Source: Deltaproteobacteria bacterium (GTDB lineage: Bacteria; Desulfobacterota; GWC2-55-46; S146-73). Taken from it: DNA of 5,961 nt. A model generated the notes under the pieces. It did no database searches. It was not told the origin of the DNA and saw nothing but the letters and a program-made list of their open reading frames with translations. Made by a program: the position numbers and the translations under genes. Location: the NCBI GenBank assembly GCA_015492355.1, contig WGFF01000170.1, forward strand, positions 1 to 5,961. Reading direction: 5' to 3'. Shown here in pieces: positions 1-5,961 of this stretch. Numbering within the stretch: the stretch's first letter is position 1; each line of letters opens with the position of its first letter.

Positions 1-737
1 GGAAAATATCGGTCATAATGCCTGCTTACAACGAGAGCGGACATATTTACAGAAATATCATCGAAACAGTCAATGTGTTCAAGAAGACAAAATGCAGGTT
101 CGAGATCATAGTTGTTGATGATGGTAGTCTTGACAACACCTACAACGAGGCTATGAAGGCTGCATCTGAATTCGATTCCATAAAGGTCGTTCACTATAGC
201 TCAAATAATGGAAAGGGTAATGCCATTAAGGAGGGTTTTAAGTTCGCAACCGGTGACTATATAGTATTCCTCGATTCTGACCTTGACCTGCATCCGAGTC
301 AACTCCATCGACTCTTTCGTGTCATGCGTAACAGAAGGGCTGATGTGGTCATTGGTTCAAAACATCATCCAGCCTCCAAACTCCATTATCCCTTTGCCAG
401 AAAGGTTATAAGCAGAATCTATGCCCTTGTGCTCAAGATTCTATTCAATCTACCATTGAGGGATACACAGACAGGGCTTAAGATATTCAAACACGATGTC
501 TTGAAAAGGGTCTTCCCAAAGGTACTGTGCAAGAGATACGCCTTTGATCTTGAATTACTCGTCAACGCAAACAGGCTCGGCTACAGGGTTGCTGAGGCTC
601 CTGTGGTGTTGAATTTTCGCAGACCGGTAAAATGGGGAAGGATAGGGCTCAACGATATATATCTTACAGGACTTGATACCCTTGCTATCTTCTATCGTAT
701 GTACATCCTGAAGTACTATGACGGTATAGAGACCTGA
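1..737 (+). CDS. Family 2 glycosyltransferase, dolichol-phosphate-mannose-synthase-like (5' end outside window)
   Basis: Transfers a sugar from a nucleotide donor, probably to a polyprenyl phosphate or a glycan intermediate on the cytoplasmic side of the membrane. The frame is open from base 3 and reads KISVI just before the Met at 18. KISVIMPAYNES is the usual first beta strand of GT2 enzymes, so the true start lies left of the window and Met18 is internal. Counting from Met18: VVDDGS (32-37) is the nucleotide-binding strand, GKGNAIKEGF (65-74) follows, DSD (86-88) is the metal-binding motif, QTGLK (151-155) and RYAFDLELL (173-181) are typical of DPM1-like enzymes. The protein ends at about 244 visible residues without the two C-terminal membrane helices of GtrB-type relatives, so it looks like the soluble or peripheral form. 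The flippase starts 18 bases downstream. The family is certain; donor and acceptor cannot be told. A role in making polyprenyl-phosphate-hexose is an inference from the resemblance. Confidence 0.9.
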   Translation, partial: KISVIMPAYNESGHIYRNIIETVNVFKKTKCRFEIIVVDDGSLDNTYNEAMKAASEFDSIKVVHYSSNNGKGNAIKEGFKFATGDYIVFLDSDLDLHPSQLHRLFRVMRNRRADVVIGSKHHPASKLHYPFARKVISRIYALVLKILFNLPLRDTQTGLKIFKHDVLKRVFPKVLCKRYAFDLELLVNANRLGYRVAEAPVVLNFRRPVKWGRIGLNDIYLTGLDTLAIFYRMYILKYYDGIET

Positions 738-755
738 CATCATGTAGAGGATCAG

Positions 756-2018
756 ATGGAGATAATCAAAAACGGTACTATCCTGTTTGTGTGGGCTATG
801 GTTGGAAATGTATCGAACTACTGTTTCCAGTTCATAATGGGAAGATATCTTACACTCGAGGATTATGGCACAATGAATGCCCTGTTGTCCCTGTCCATGA
901 CAATAACACTCCCTACGAGCGCCATTATGCTCGTTGTGGCAAAGTACGCATCCATGTACAGGGCAACGGGTGAGACAGGGAACATAGCCTCACTCTATAC
1001 CTACTCGCTCAAGCGCATAGGGATAATAGGTGCTCTGGTCGCTATACCACTGGTTGTATCCAGTGATTATGTAAGGGAGTATCTACGGATCGACGATATG
1101 ACACCGATTATAATACTTACATTCGGTATATTCTGGGCATTTATACTCACAGTAAACCTGGGTATCCTCCAGGGAACACAGCGCTTCTATTATCTCGGAA
1201 GTGGTATAGGACTCGGAGGATTCCTGAGGTTACTTTTTGGTGGACTGGTGATATTGCTCGGGTTTGGGCTCAACGGTGCAATAAGCGCCTCTGTACTTCC
1301 GACCATCGTCGTGTTTGTTATCACCACCATACCGCTTATGTCCTATCTCAGGATAAAGAGTATCGAGGTCAAACACGAAAGGATATTGCGTTACAGTATA
1401 CCTGTTTTTGTTGCCACTGCGGTGTTTGCCTTTCTGTCGAACGTAGATCTCATAATGGTAAAACACTTCTTTGAACCCAGGGATGCTGGTCTGTACGCCT
1501 CTGTGGCAGTACTCGGCAAGACCTTACTTTACCTGCCCAGTGCCTTTGCCATAGCCATGTTTCCCATGGTCTCAGAATCAGATATCCTCAACAGTGATTC
1601 GTTCAAGATACTGGACAGGGCTCTCCTCTGTACAGGTGCACTGTGTGCAGGAGGACTCGTTGCCTTCACATTCTTCCCAGAGATACTCATAACCATTCTA
1701 TTCGGTGAGAGGTTCGTTGAGGCAGCATCATTTCTCAAGTACTACGGTCTTGCCATGACCTGTATGGCAATAATAAGTGTCCTTATAAGTTTCAATCTCG
1801 CAAGACATAAGACATCATTCATATATCCCCTTGCAATGGGGGGAATAATACTGGTGGTTCTTGTAAACCTCTTCCATTCATCTATCAAGGAAGTGCTTAT
1901 GACCGTTGTAGGGGTCTTTACAGGACTTACAGCAGTGAATCTTTTTCAGATATACAGACAGAGGCAATCCTTCTACAGGCTAAGGCAGTATGAACTGAGC
2001 ACATCCAGGACCGATTAA
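756..2018 (+). CDS. Oligosaccharide flippase (Wzx/PST-type, MOP superfamily)
   Basis: Probable transporter that flips a lipid-linked oligosaccharide across the cytoplasmic membrane. The 420-residue protein is hydrophobic almost throughout, with about 12 membrane segments by eye, near residues 5-27, 41-63, 84-102, 117-138, 150-170, 174-196, 212-235, 246-270, 288-308, 327-347, 357-374 and 380-399. The N-terminal motif GRYLTLEDYGTMNALLS (29-45) is the form usual in this family, where a short loop after helix 1 carries an (E/D)DYG. The mid-protein signature runs from VDLIMVKHFF (230-239) through AGLYASVAVLGK to AIAMFPMVSE (265-274). It also matches the family: a membrane Asp, then GxY, then a Phe-Pro before helix 9. 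The length is normal and the tail from 400 on is basic and hydrophilic. The start at 756 is supported by GAGG at 747-750, five bases upstream. It follows the first glycosyltransferase by 18 bases, so co-transcription is likely. The substrate is unknown. Confidence 0.9.
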   Translation: MEIIKNGTILFVWAMVGNVSNYCFQFIMGRYLTLEDYGTMNALLSLSMTITLPTSAIMLVVAKYASMYRATGETGNIASLYTYSLKRIGIIGALVAIPLVVSSDYVREYLRIDDMTPIIILTFGIFWAFILTVNLGILQGTQRFYYLGSGIGLGGFLRLLFGGLVILLGFGLNGAISASVLPTIVVFVITTIPLMSYLRIKSIEVKHERILRYSIPVFVATAVFAFLSNVDLIMVKHFFEPRDAGLYASVAVLGKTLLYLPSAFAIAMFPMVSESDILNSDSFKILDRALLCTGALCAGGLVAFTFFPEILITILFGERFVEAASFLKYYGLAMTCMAIISVLISFNLARHKTSFIYPLAMGGIILVVLVNLFHSSIKEVLMTVVGVFTGLTAVNLFQIYRQRQSFYRLRQYELSTSRTD

Positions 2019-2128
2019 AAACTGAGATTTCAAAAAACATCACCACCATTTACACAGGCACTGGTTGGGTTTGATTGCATGGAGGGGAACGGAAAGACTT
2101 TTAAAAAGGATGGAGGGATTGTGGAGTT
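2019..2128 (+). other. Intergenic gap with a possible P-loop gene remnant or 20-residue leader ORF
   Basis: This is the longest non-coding stretch in the window. I see no stable GC-rich hairpin followed by T residues, hence no intrinsic terminator, and no convincing -35/-10 pair. The frame of the upstream flippase stays open after its TAA for 41 codons and ends with TGA at 2139-2141, inside the epimerase start. Within it, residues encoded at 2070-2099 read FDCMEGNGKT, close to the FEGIDGSGKT P-loop of thymidylate kinases except that Cys replaces the first Gly. An ATG at 2079 in this frame would give a 20-residue peptide overlapping the epimerase by 13 bases. It could be a decayed gene fragment, a translationally coupled leader, or chance. 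Purine-rich GGAGGG (2112-2117) lies 11 bases ahead of the epimerase ATG. Confidence 0.3.
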
Positions 2129-3199
2129 ATGTCGGTTGTGATCGTTACAGGCTCAGCAGGACTCGTTGGTTCAGAGACTGTGAGATTCTTCTGCGAGAAG
2201 GGATACGATGTGGTGGGCATAGATAACAATATGCGAAAGAAGTTCTTCGGTGATGATTCATGCACCGAATGGAACAGGCTCCTCCTTGAAAGGACTTACA
2301 AAAACTACAGGCACTATTCCATAGATATAAGGGATAGAGATGGGATAAGGAGGCTCTTTATGGGCTTTGGCAGGAATATATCCCTTGTTGTCCATACCGC
2401 AGCACAGCCATCCCATGATTGGGCTGCAAGTAATCCTGAAGAGGACTTCTCTATCAATGCAACAGGTACGCTCAACCTCCTTGAAGGTTTTAGAAGATAC
2501 TCACCAGATGGTGTGTTTATATTCACCTCCACCAACAAGGTCTACGGAGATACCCCCAATAGACTGCCGTTTGTTGAACTCAGAACAAGGTACGAACTCC
2601 ACAGGGAACACATCTGGTTTGATGGTATAGATGAGACCATGACAGTGGATCAATCACTGCACAGCCTTTTTGGGGCATCCAAGGCATCCGCAGACCTTCT
2701 TGTACAGGAGTATGGAAGATACTTTGGACTGAAGACGGTTTCATTCAGAGGTGGCTGTCTTACAGGACCTGCACATTCGGGTACAAGACTCCATGGCTTT
2801 CTATCCTACCTTGTAAGATGCTGTATAACAGGCAAGAAATACGAAATATACGGGTACAAAGGTAAACAGGTACGGGACAATATCCACTCAAGCGATCTTG
2901 TCAGGGCTTTTTACTTCTTCTACAAAAACCCGAAAAAGGGAGAGGTATACAACATAGGTGGAGGAAGAGATAACAGCATATCTGTCCTTGAGGCGATAGA
3001 ACTGACACAGAAGGTTACCAGGAGGAAACTCACCCATGAATATGTGGAGAGGAACCGTATCGGTGATCATATATGGTGGATAAGCAGTACTGTCAAATTC
3101 AGGAGGGACTATCCTGAATGGAGATGTGAATACAACAACGAAAGGATAGTAAGGGAGATATACGAGGTTCAAAGGGAAGTTGTCTATTTTACCGGTTAG
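2129..3199 (+). CDS. NAD-dependent nucleotide-sugar epimerase, CDP-paratose/tyvelose 2-epimerase-like (extended SDR)
   Basis: Probably epimerises or otherwise remodels a nucleotide-linked sugar in the cytoplasm using bound NAD. The 356-residue length is normal for extended SDRs. The N-terminus reads VTGSAGLVGSE, with the NAD-binding glycines G8, G11 and G14. An adenine-ribose-binding Asp follows at about 32 (VVGIDNN), then HTAAQPSHDWAASNPEEDF (89-107) and FTSTNKVYGDTPN (132-144). The segments STNKVYGD, GKQVRDNIHSSDLVRAF (245-261) and EVYNIGGGR (272-280) are the strongest links to the CDP-tyvelose 2-epimerase group. The usual YxxxK active site is FGASK, with F181 and K185, so the catalytic Tyr is replaced by Phe. 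My recollection is that part of this subfamily shares the change. No stop-free alternative start exists upstream (in-frame TAA at 2102), so ATG 2129 is the start. Its nearest good ribosome site, GGAGGG, is 11 bases away. No CDP-glucose enzymes are visible here, so the substrate is open. Confidence 0.88.
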   Translation: MSVVIVTGSAGLVGSETVRFFCEKGYDVVGIDNNMRKKFFGDDSCTEWNRLLLERTYKNYRHYSIDIRDRDGIRRLFMGFGRNISLVVHTAAQPSHDWAASNPEEDFSINATGTLNLLEGFRRYSPDGVFIFTSTNKVYGDTPNRLPFVELRTRYELHREHIWFDGIDETMTVDQSLHSLFGASKASADLLVQEYGRYFGLKTVSFRGGCLTGPAHSGTRLHGFLSYLVRCCITGKKYEIYGYKGKQVRDNIHSSDLVRAFYFFYKNPKKGEVYNIGGGRDNSISVLEAIELTQKVTRRKLTHEYVERNRIGDHIWWISSTVKFRRDYPEWRCEYNNERIVREIYEVQREVVYFTG

Positions 3200-3226
3200 G
3201 ACGAGAGACCGATTGCAAGAGGTTCT

Positions 3227-4201
3227 ATGAAGGTATCTATCATAATACCTGTAAAGGAGATAAACCACTATATAGTCGAGGGCAACCGTCACCTGTTGGG
3301 ACTCGATTACGATGATTTCGAGATAATCGTTCTCCCTGATAGGGATACAGGGGTTAGACTGCCCTGTACAAGGATTATCGCAACAGGACCACTCGGTCCC
3401 GCAGAGAAAAGAGACCTTGGAGCCAGATATGCAAAGGGTGAGGTTCTCGCCTTTCTTGACGATGATGCATACCCCTCAAGGGAGTGGCTTAAAAAGGCTG
3501 TAAGACATTTTAAAGACAGCGGTGTTGGAGCGGTTGGTGGACCAGGTATAACACCGTCTGATAACAGTTTCATGCAGAAGGCATCTGGTGCAGTGCTATC
3601 CTCATGGCTTACGAGTGCTGGTTACATCTACAGGTACATACCAACCACCTATAGAGAGGTGGATGACTTTCCATCGGTCAACCTCTTTGTAAGAAAGGAA
3701 CTTTTTGAAAGGGTGGGGGGATTCGATACAGGGTACTGGCCCGGGGAGGATACAAAACTCTGCCTCGATATAAAAAAGATGGGTCTTAAGATTATATACG
3801 ATCCAGAGGTGCTGGTATACCACCACAGAAGGCCCCTATTTTTGCCCCATCTAAAACAGATAGCCAGATATGCCTTCCAGAGGGGCTACTTTGTAAAGGT
3901 CTTTCCAGATACGTCGAGAAGACCGGCATATTTCGTTCCAAGTGCCTTTTTGGTACTCCTTGTTGTAGGGACTGCCCTTTCTACCATGTCAACGACCTTC
4001 TTTTTAGCCTACAGTGGGGTTATAACCATATATACCATAGCCCTCGTCACTGCATCGGTTACAACCGTCCTTTCAACAGGTGATGTCAGGCTCGGTATCA
4101 CTGTAATACCGGGTATATTCCTTACACATATAATCTATGGATACAACTTTCTCAGGGGACTTCTTTCAACAAAGAGTAAAGACTACCACAGGATGGTCTG
4201 A
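3227..4201 (+). CDS. Membrane-anchored family 2 glycosyltransferase
   Basis: Adds a sugar to a membrane-linked acceptor, with the catalytic domain in the cytoplasm. The GT-A domain spans roughly residues 1-225: KVSIIIPVKE (2-11) is the first strand, FEIIVLPDRDTG (31-42) the nucleotide-binding strand, GPAEKRDLGARYAKGEVLAFLDDDAYP (57-83) carries the metal-binding DDD (78-80), and WPGEDTKLCLDI (171-182) holds the ED catalytic motif. A HHRRP segment (199-203) is common after the domain in this group. The C-terminus has three likely membrane helices, about 235-252, 257-282 and 289-308. The VLPD form of the nucleotide strand and the DDDAYP motif are familiar in this GT2 subgroup, so neither indicates loss of activity. 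AAGAGG (3217-3222) sits four bases before ATG 3227. The gene lies 27 bases after the epimerase and one base before the radical SAM gene, which suggests a shared transcript. Donor and acceptor are unknown. Confidence 0.9.
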   Translation: MKVSIIIPVKEINHYIVEGNRHLLGLDYDDFEIIVLPDRDTGVRLPCTRIIATGPLGPAEKRDLGARYAKGEVLAFLDDDAYPSREWLKKAVRHFKDSGVGAVGGPGITPSDNSFMQKASGAVLSSWLTSAGYIYRYIPTTYREVDDFPSVNLFVRKELFERVGGFDTGYWPGEDTKLCLDIKKMGLKIIYDPEVLVYHHRRPLFLPHLKQIARYAFQRGYFVKVFPDTSRRPAYFVPSAFLVLLVVGTALSTMSTTFFLAYSGVITIYTIALVTASVTTVLSTGDVRLGITVIPGIFLTHIIYGYNFLRGLLSTKSKDYHRMV

Positions 4202-4205
4202 GATG
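4190..4205 (+). promoter_or_regulatory. Ribosome-binding site and tight gene junction deciding the radical SAM start
   Basis: AGGA at 4190-4193 lies nine bases before ATG 4203. The upstream transferase stops with TGA at 4199-4201, leaving one base between the genes. This arrangement suggests translational coupling and supports 4203 over the in-frame ATG at 4137, which would extend the protein by 22 residues into the coding region of the transferase. Confidence 0.65.
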
Positions 4206-5684
4206 CTCGAGAGACTGAACAAAGATAGACTCAAGATATCCATATCCTATCCACCGCTTGAAAGCCCGTTCGGTGTTCCGCTTCTGAGCCAGAACAGGCA
4301 GTTCCAGTGGTTCAAAAATCCAACATACATATACCCTGTTGTTCCAGCCTGTGCTGCAACATTGCTCAAAAATGATGGCTTCGATGTAATCTGGGACGAT
4401 GCGATAAGTGAAGGGAAGGATTTTGAACAGTGGTTGAAAGACCTCGAAAAAGAGAGACCAGATATAATTGCAATGGAGACCAAGACACCTGTTGTGAAAA
4501 GACACTGGAAGATAATAGATAGGATAAAATCACTCCAGAACAATGGCTGGAAGCCCCTCTTTGTGCTCATGGGTGACCATGTAACAGCCCTTCCAAGAGA
4601 ATCTATGGTTAAAAGCAAGGTGGATTTTGTCCTGACAGGAGGGGATTATGATTTTCTCCTCCTCAGCCTTGCAAGATACCTTGCACGCAGGGACGATCAA
4701 CTTGAACCAGGTATCTGGTATCGTGATGGTGAGAGGATAAAGTATACCGGGCATTTCAGGCTCGACCACGATATTAACACCCTTCCCCATATCGACAGGG
4801 ATCTTACAAAATGGCATCTCTACAGTACACAGAATGGTAATTTTAAAAGGCTTCCGGGTACGTATATTATGGCTGGGAGGGATTGCTGGTGGGGAAGATG
4901 TACATTCTGCTCATGGACGACCATGTATCCAGTGTTCAGGGTAAGAAAGCCTGCCTCCCTTATCGAAGAGATAAAGGCACTATGCGAGGAGTACCATGTA
5001 AGGGAGATAATGGATGATACAGGGACATTCCCCGGGGGTACGTGGCTGAGGGAGTTTTCAAAGGGAATGATAGAGACAGGGCTCAACAGGAAGGTCACAC
5101 TGGACTGTAATATGAGATTCGGTATCCTCACACGGGAGGATTACAGGGTTATGAAAAGGGCTGGATTCAGACTCCTTCTCTTTGGCATCGAATCTGCAAA
5201 TAATTCCACACTCAAAAGATTAAACAAGGGACTTACTATCGAAAGGATGATAGATTCGCTCAGGGACGCACGATGTGAAGGGCTCTATCCACATATAACT
5301 ATAATGTTCGGCTATCCGTGGGAGGACTACAATGATGCCCTTAATACCTTACGGCTTGGAAGATGGCTCCTTAAAAAGGGGCTTGCATGGACGGTGCAGG
5401 CAACCATGGTGATACCATATCCAGGCACACCACTGTACGAGTATTGCAAGGAGAAGGGTCTCCTCTTGACAGATGACTGGGATGATTTCGATATGAAGCG
5501 TCCTGTAATTAAGACACCCTTTCCAGAGGATATGGTGGTGGGACTTGTACATGCCATCTATTCCACTGCATTCAGTGCAGAGTTTATTTTAAGAAGGATA
5601 GTCACCATGAGGGACATGGATGACTTAAGATATGCCTTCAGGGGGGTTAAAAAGGTTGTAGGTCATCTTATGGATTTTAGATAA
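4203..5684 (+). CDS. Radical SAM enzyme with N-terminal B12-binding-like domain
   Basis: A 493-residue protein with the architecture of B12-binding radical SAM enzymes. Residues about 10-165 form a Rossmann-like cobalamin-binding-type domain: SYPPLESPFG (15-24), a helix with AATLLKNDGFDVIWDDA (51-67), PDIIAMET (86-93), and FVLMGDHVTALP (120-131) leading to VDFVLTGGDYD (140-150). The site where a DxHxxG ligand motif would fall reads DAISEG (66-71), with Ile for the cobalt-binding His. The radical SAM barrel (about 218-425) holds C228, C233 and C236 in RDCWWGRCTFCSW, so the iron-sulfur motif is CX4CX2C rather than CX3CX2C. FGIESA (327-332) matches the SAM-binding GIE region, and IPYPGTPLYEY (404-414) is typical of the barrel end in this family. 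The last 65 residues have no motif I recognise. Its reaction is unknown. Neighbours suggest sugar or lipid-carrier modification (inference). The start at 4203 is preferred for its ribosome site. Confidence 0.85.
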   Translation: MLERLNKDRLKISISYPPLESPFGVPLLSQNRQFQWFKNPTYIYPVVPACAATLLKNDGFDVIWDDAISEGKDFEQWLKDLEKERPDIIAMETKTPVVKRHWKIIDRIKSLQNNGWKPLFVLMGDHVTALPRESMVKSKVDFVLTGGDYDFLLLSLARYLARRDDQLEPGIWYRDGERIKYTGHFRLDHDINTLPHIDRDLTKWHLYSTQNGNFKRLPGTYIMAGRDCWWGRCTFCSWTTMYPVFRVRKPASLIEEIKALCEEYHVREIMDDTGTFPGGTWLREFSKGMIETGLNRKVTLDCNMRFGILTREDYRVMKRAGFRLLLFGIESANNSTLKRLNKGLTIERMIDSLRDARCEGLYPHITIMFGYPWEDYNDALNTLRLGRWLLKKGLAWTVQATMVIPYPGTPLYEYCKEKGLLLTDDWDDFDMKRPVIKTPFPEDMVVGLVHAIYSTAFSAEFILRRIVTMRDMDDLRYAFRGVKKVVGHLMDFR

Positions 5685-5692
5685 CAAATACC

Positions 5693-5719
5693 TATCTTGA
5701 AAGATATCAATTCAAGGAG
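5693..5719 (+). promoter_or_regulatory. Ribosome-binding site of the oxidoreductase with two alternative small hairpins
   Basis: AAGGAGA (5714-5720) is a strong ribosome-binding site six bases before ATG 5727. TCTTGAA (5695-5701) can pair with TTCAAGG (5711-5717) around a nine-base loop and would cover part of the site. A competing hairpin pairs TATCT (5693-5697) with AGATA (5702-5706) around a TGAA tetraloop and leaves the site free. The two share bases 5695-5697 and cannot form together. Both are short and AT-rich, so a regulatory role is speculative. Confidence 0.3.
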
Positions 5720-5726
5720 ACAAGAT

Positions 5727-5961
5727 ATGATAGGAATCGGTATTCTCGGTTGTGGCAGGTGGGGCGTTAACTATATACGTGTCTTTGAAGAACTCGTATC
5801 AACAGATGTTAAAGGTGTCTATGATCCAAGCGAGATTAGTCTGCGAAGGGTTAGGGAGAGATTCCCGTCTATAAACACGGTAGATTCTGTGGAGATGATA
5901 CTGGATGATAGGACTATTGATGCAGTTATTGTTGCCACACCTGCCACAACACATTACGAAC
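5727..5961 (+). CDS. Gfo/Idh/MocA-family sugar oxidoreductase, N-terminal part (3' end outside window)
   Basis: Only the first 78 codons are in the window; the frame is open to the right edge. The start MIGIGILGCGRWGVNYIRVF is a dinucleotide-binding Rossmann motif, with the glycine pattern GxLGCGxWG at residues 5-13. An acidic residue follows the second strand (VYDPSE, 36-41), and later DAVIVATPATTHYE (65-78) gives the ATPxxTH signature of the Gfo/Idh/MocA family. The GCGxWGxN form resembles members found in surface-polysaccharide clusters that oxidise C3 of UDP-N-acetylglucosaminuronate (WlbA/WbpB type). With the C-terminal domain missing, that specificity is only a suggestion. The AAGGAGA ribosome site makes the start secure. 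It lies 42 bases after the radical SAM gene and is probably in the same operon, supplying oxidised or reduced sugar nucleotides to the pathway. Confidence 0.85.
   Translation, partial: MIGIGILGCGRWGVNYIRVFEELVSTDVKGVYDPSEISLRRVRERFPSINTVDSVEMILDDRTIDAVIVATPATTHYE

Noticed and set aside
18..20. ATG at 18 as the start of the first glycosyltransferase
   Set aside because: The frame is open to the left edge and the residues before it (KISVI) complete the conserved first GT2 strand. No ribosome site precedes 18. The gene is truncated by the window.
2071..2106. Promoter (TTGATT ... ACTTTT) or archaeal TATA-like TTTTAAAA ahead of the epimerase
   Set aside because: The -35/-10 spacing would be 20 bases with poor matches. 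The TATA-like reading would require an archaeal, nearly leaderless transcript, for which nothing else argues.
2098..2108. CTTTTAAAAAG as a terminator stem
   Set aside because: The two halves are separated by one base, too tight to form a hairpin, and no T run follows.
2888..3292. 134-codon open frame on the - strand across the epimerase/transferase junction
   Set aside because: It lies antisense to conserved coding sequence on both sides, has no recognisable motif, and reads as a shadow of the real genes.
3317..3352. Possible loss of the nucleotide-binding DD in the second transferase (VLPDRDTG instead of VVDDGS)
   Set aside because: The VLPD form together with DDDAYP is familiar in an active GT2 subgroup, so this is a subfamily trait and not a defect.
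4137..4202. 22-residue upstream extension of the radical SAM protein, overlapping the transferase
   Set aside because: The extra residues have no family likeness, overlap coding sequence by 65 bases, and ATG 4203 has a ribosome site at normal distance right after the previous stop.
4152..4618. Two overlapping - strand open frames of 117 and 123 codons
   Set aside because: Both are antisense to the conserved N-terminal domain of the radical SAM gene, in different frames, with no motif or ribosome site of note.
1..5961. tRNA, rRNA, CRISPR array, insertion sequence or long repeat
   Set aside because: Nothing on either strand suggested any of these. The window is almost wholly coding and no transposase or repeated spacer pattern was seen.

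Overview
The window is a stretch of a surface-glycan biosynthesis locus. Six genes lie on the + strand, closely packed: gaps of 18, 110, 27, 1 and 42 bases. In order they are a DPM1-like family 2 glycosyltransferase (left end cut off), a multi-pass oligosaccharide flippase, an extended-SDR nucleotide-sugar epimerase of the CDP-paratose/tyvelose 2-epimerase type, a second, membrane-anchored family 2 glycosyltransferase, a radical SAM protein with an N-terminal B12-binding-like domain, and the first 78 codons of a Gfo/Idh/MocA-family oxidoreductase (right end cut off).

Organism: arginine is coded mostly by AGG/AGA and isoleucine often by ATA. Base composition is slightly AT-rich by eye, and the tetranucleotide CTAG appears to be absent from the whole window. 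Purine-rich ribosome-binding sites precede all five starts that can be seen. This pattern fits anaerobic or thermophilic bacteria such as Nitrospirota and relatives, and also some methanogenic archaea. No gene here settles the question. I favour a bacterium, with low confidence.

Layout: positions 1-2018 hold a transferase and a flippase, that is, assembly and export of a lipid-linked glycan. Positions 2019-2128 are the only sizeable gap. It has no clear terminator or promoter, but one frame runs open through it and encodes a short stretch resembling the P-loop start of a thymidylate-kinase-like protein. Positions 2129-5961 hold an epimerase, a transferase, a radical SAM enzyme and an oxidoreductase. 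These look like a sugar-tailoring module with its own transferase.

How the genes may work together (inference): the epimerase, the Gfo/Idh oxidoreductase and possibly the radical SAM enzyme make or modify an unusual nucleotide-linked or lipid-linked sugar. The two transferases add sugars on the cytoplasmic face, and the flippase moves the lipid-linked product across the membrane. The points most worth a second look are the radical SAM protein, with CX4CX2C instead of CX3CX2C and no cobalamin-ligand histidine, and the epimerase, with Phe at the usual catalytic Tyr position. Nothing proves a wholly new system, but radical chemistry inside a glycan locus is a testable lead.
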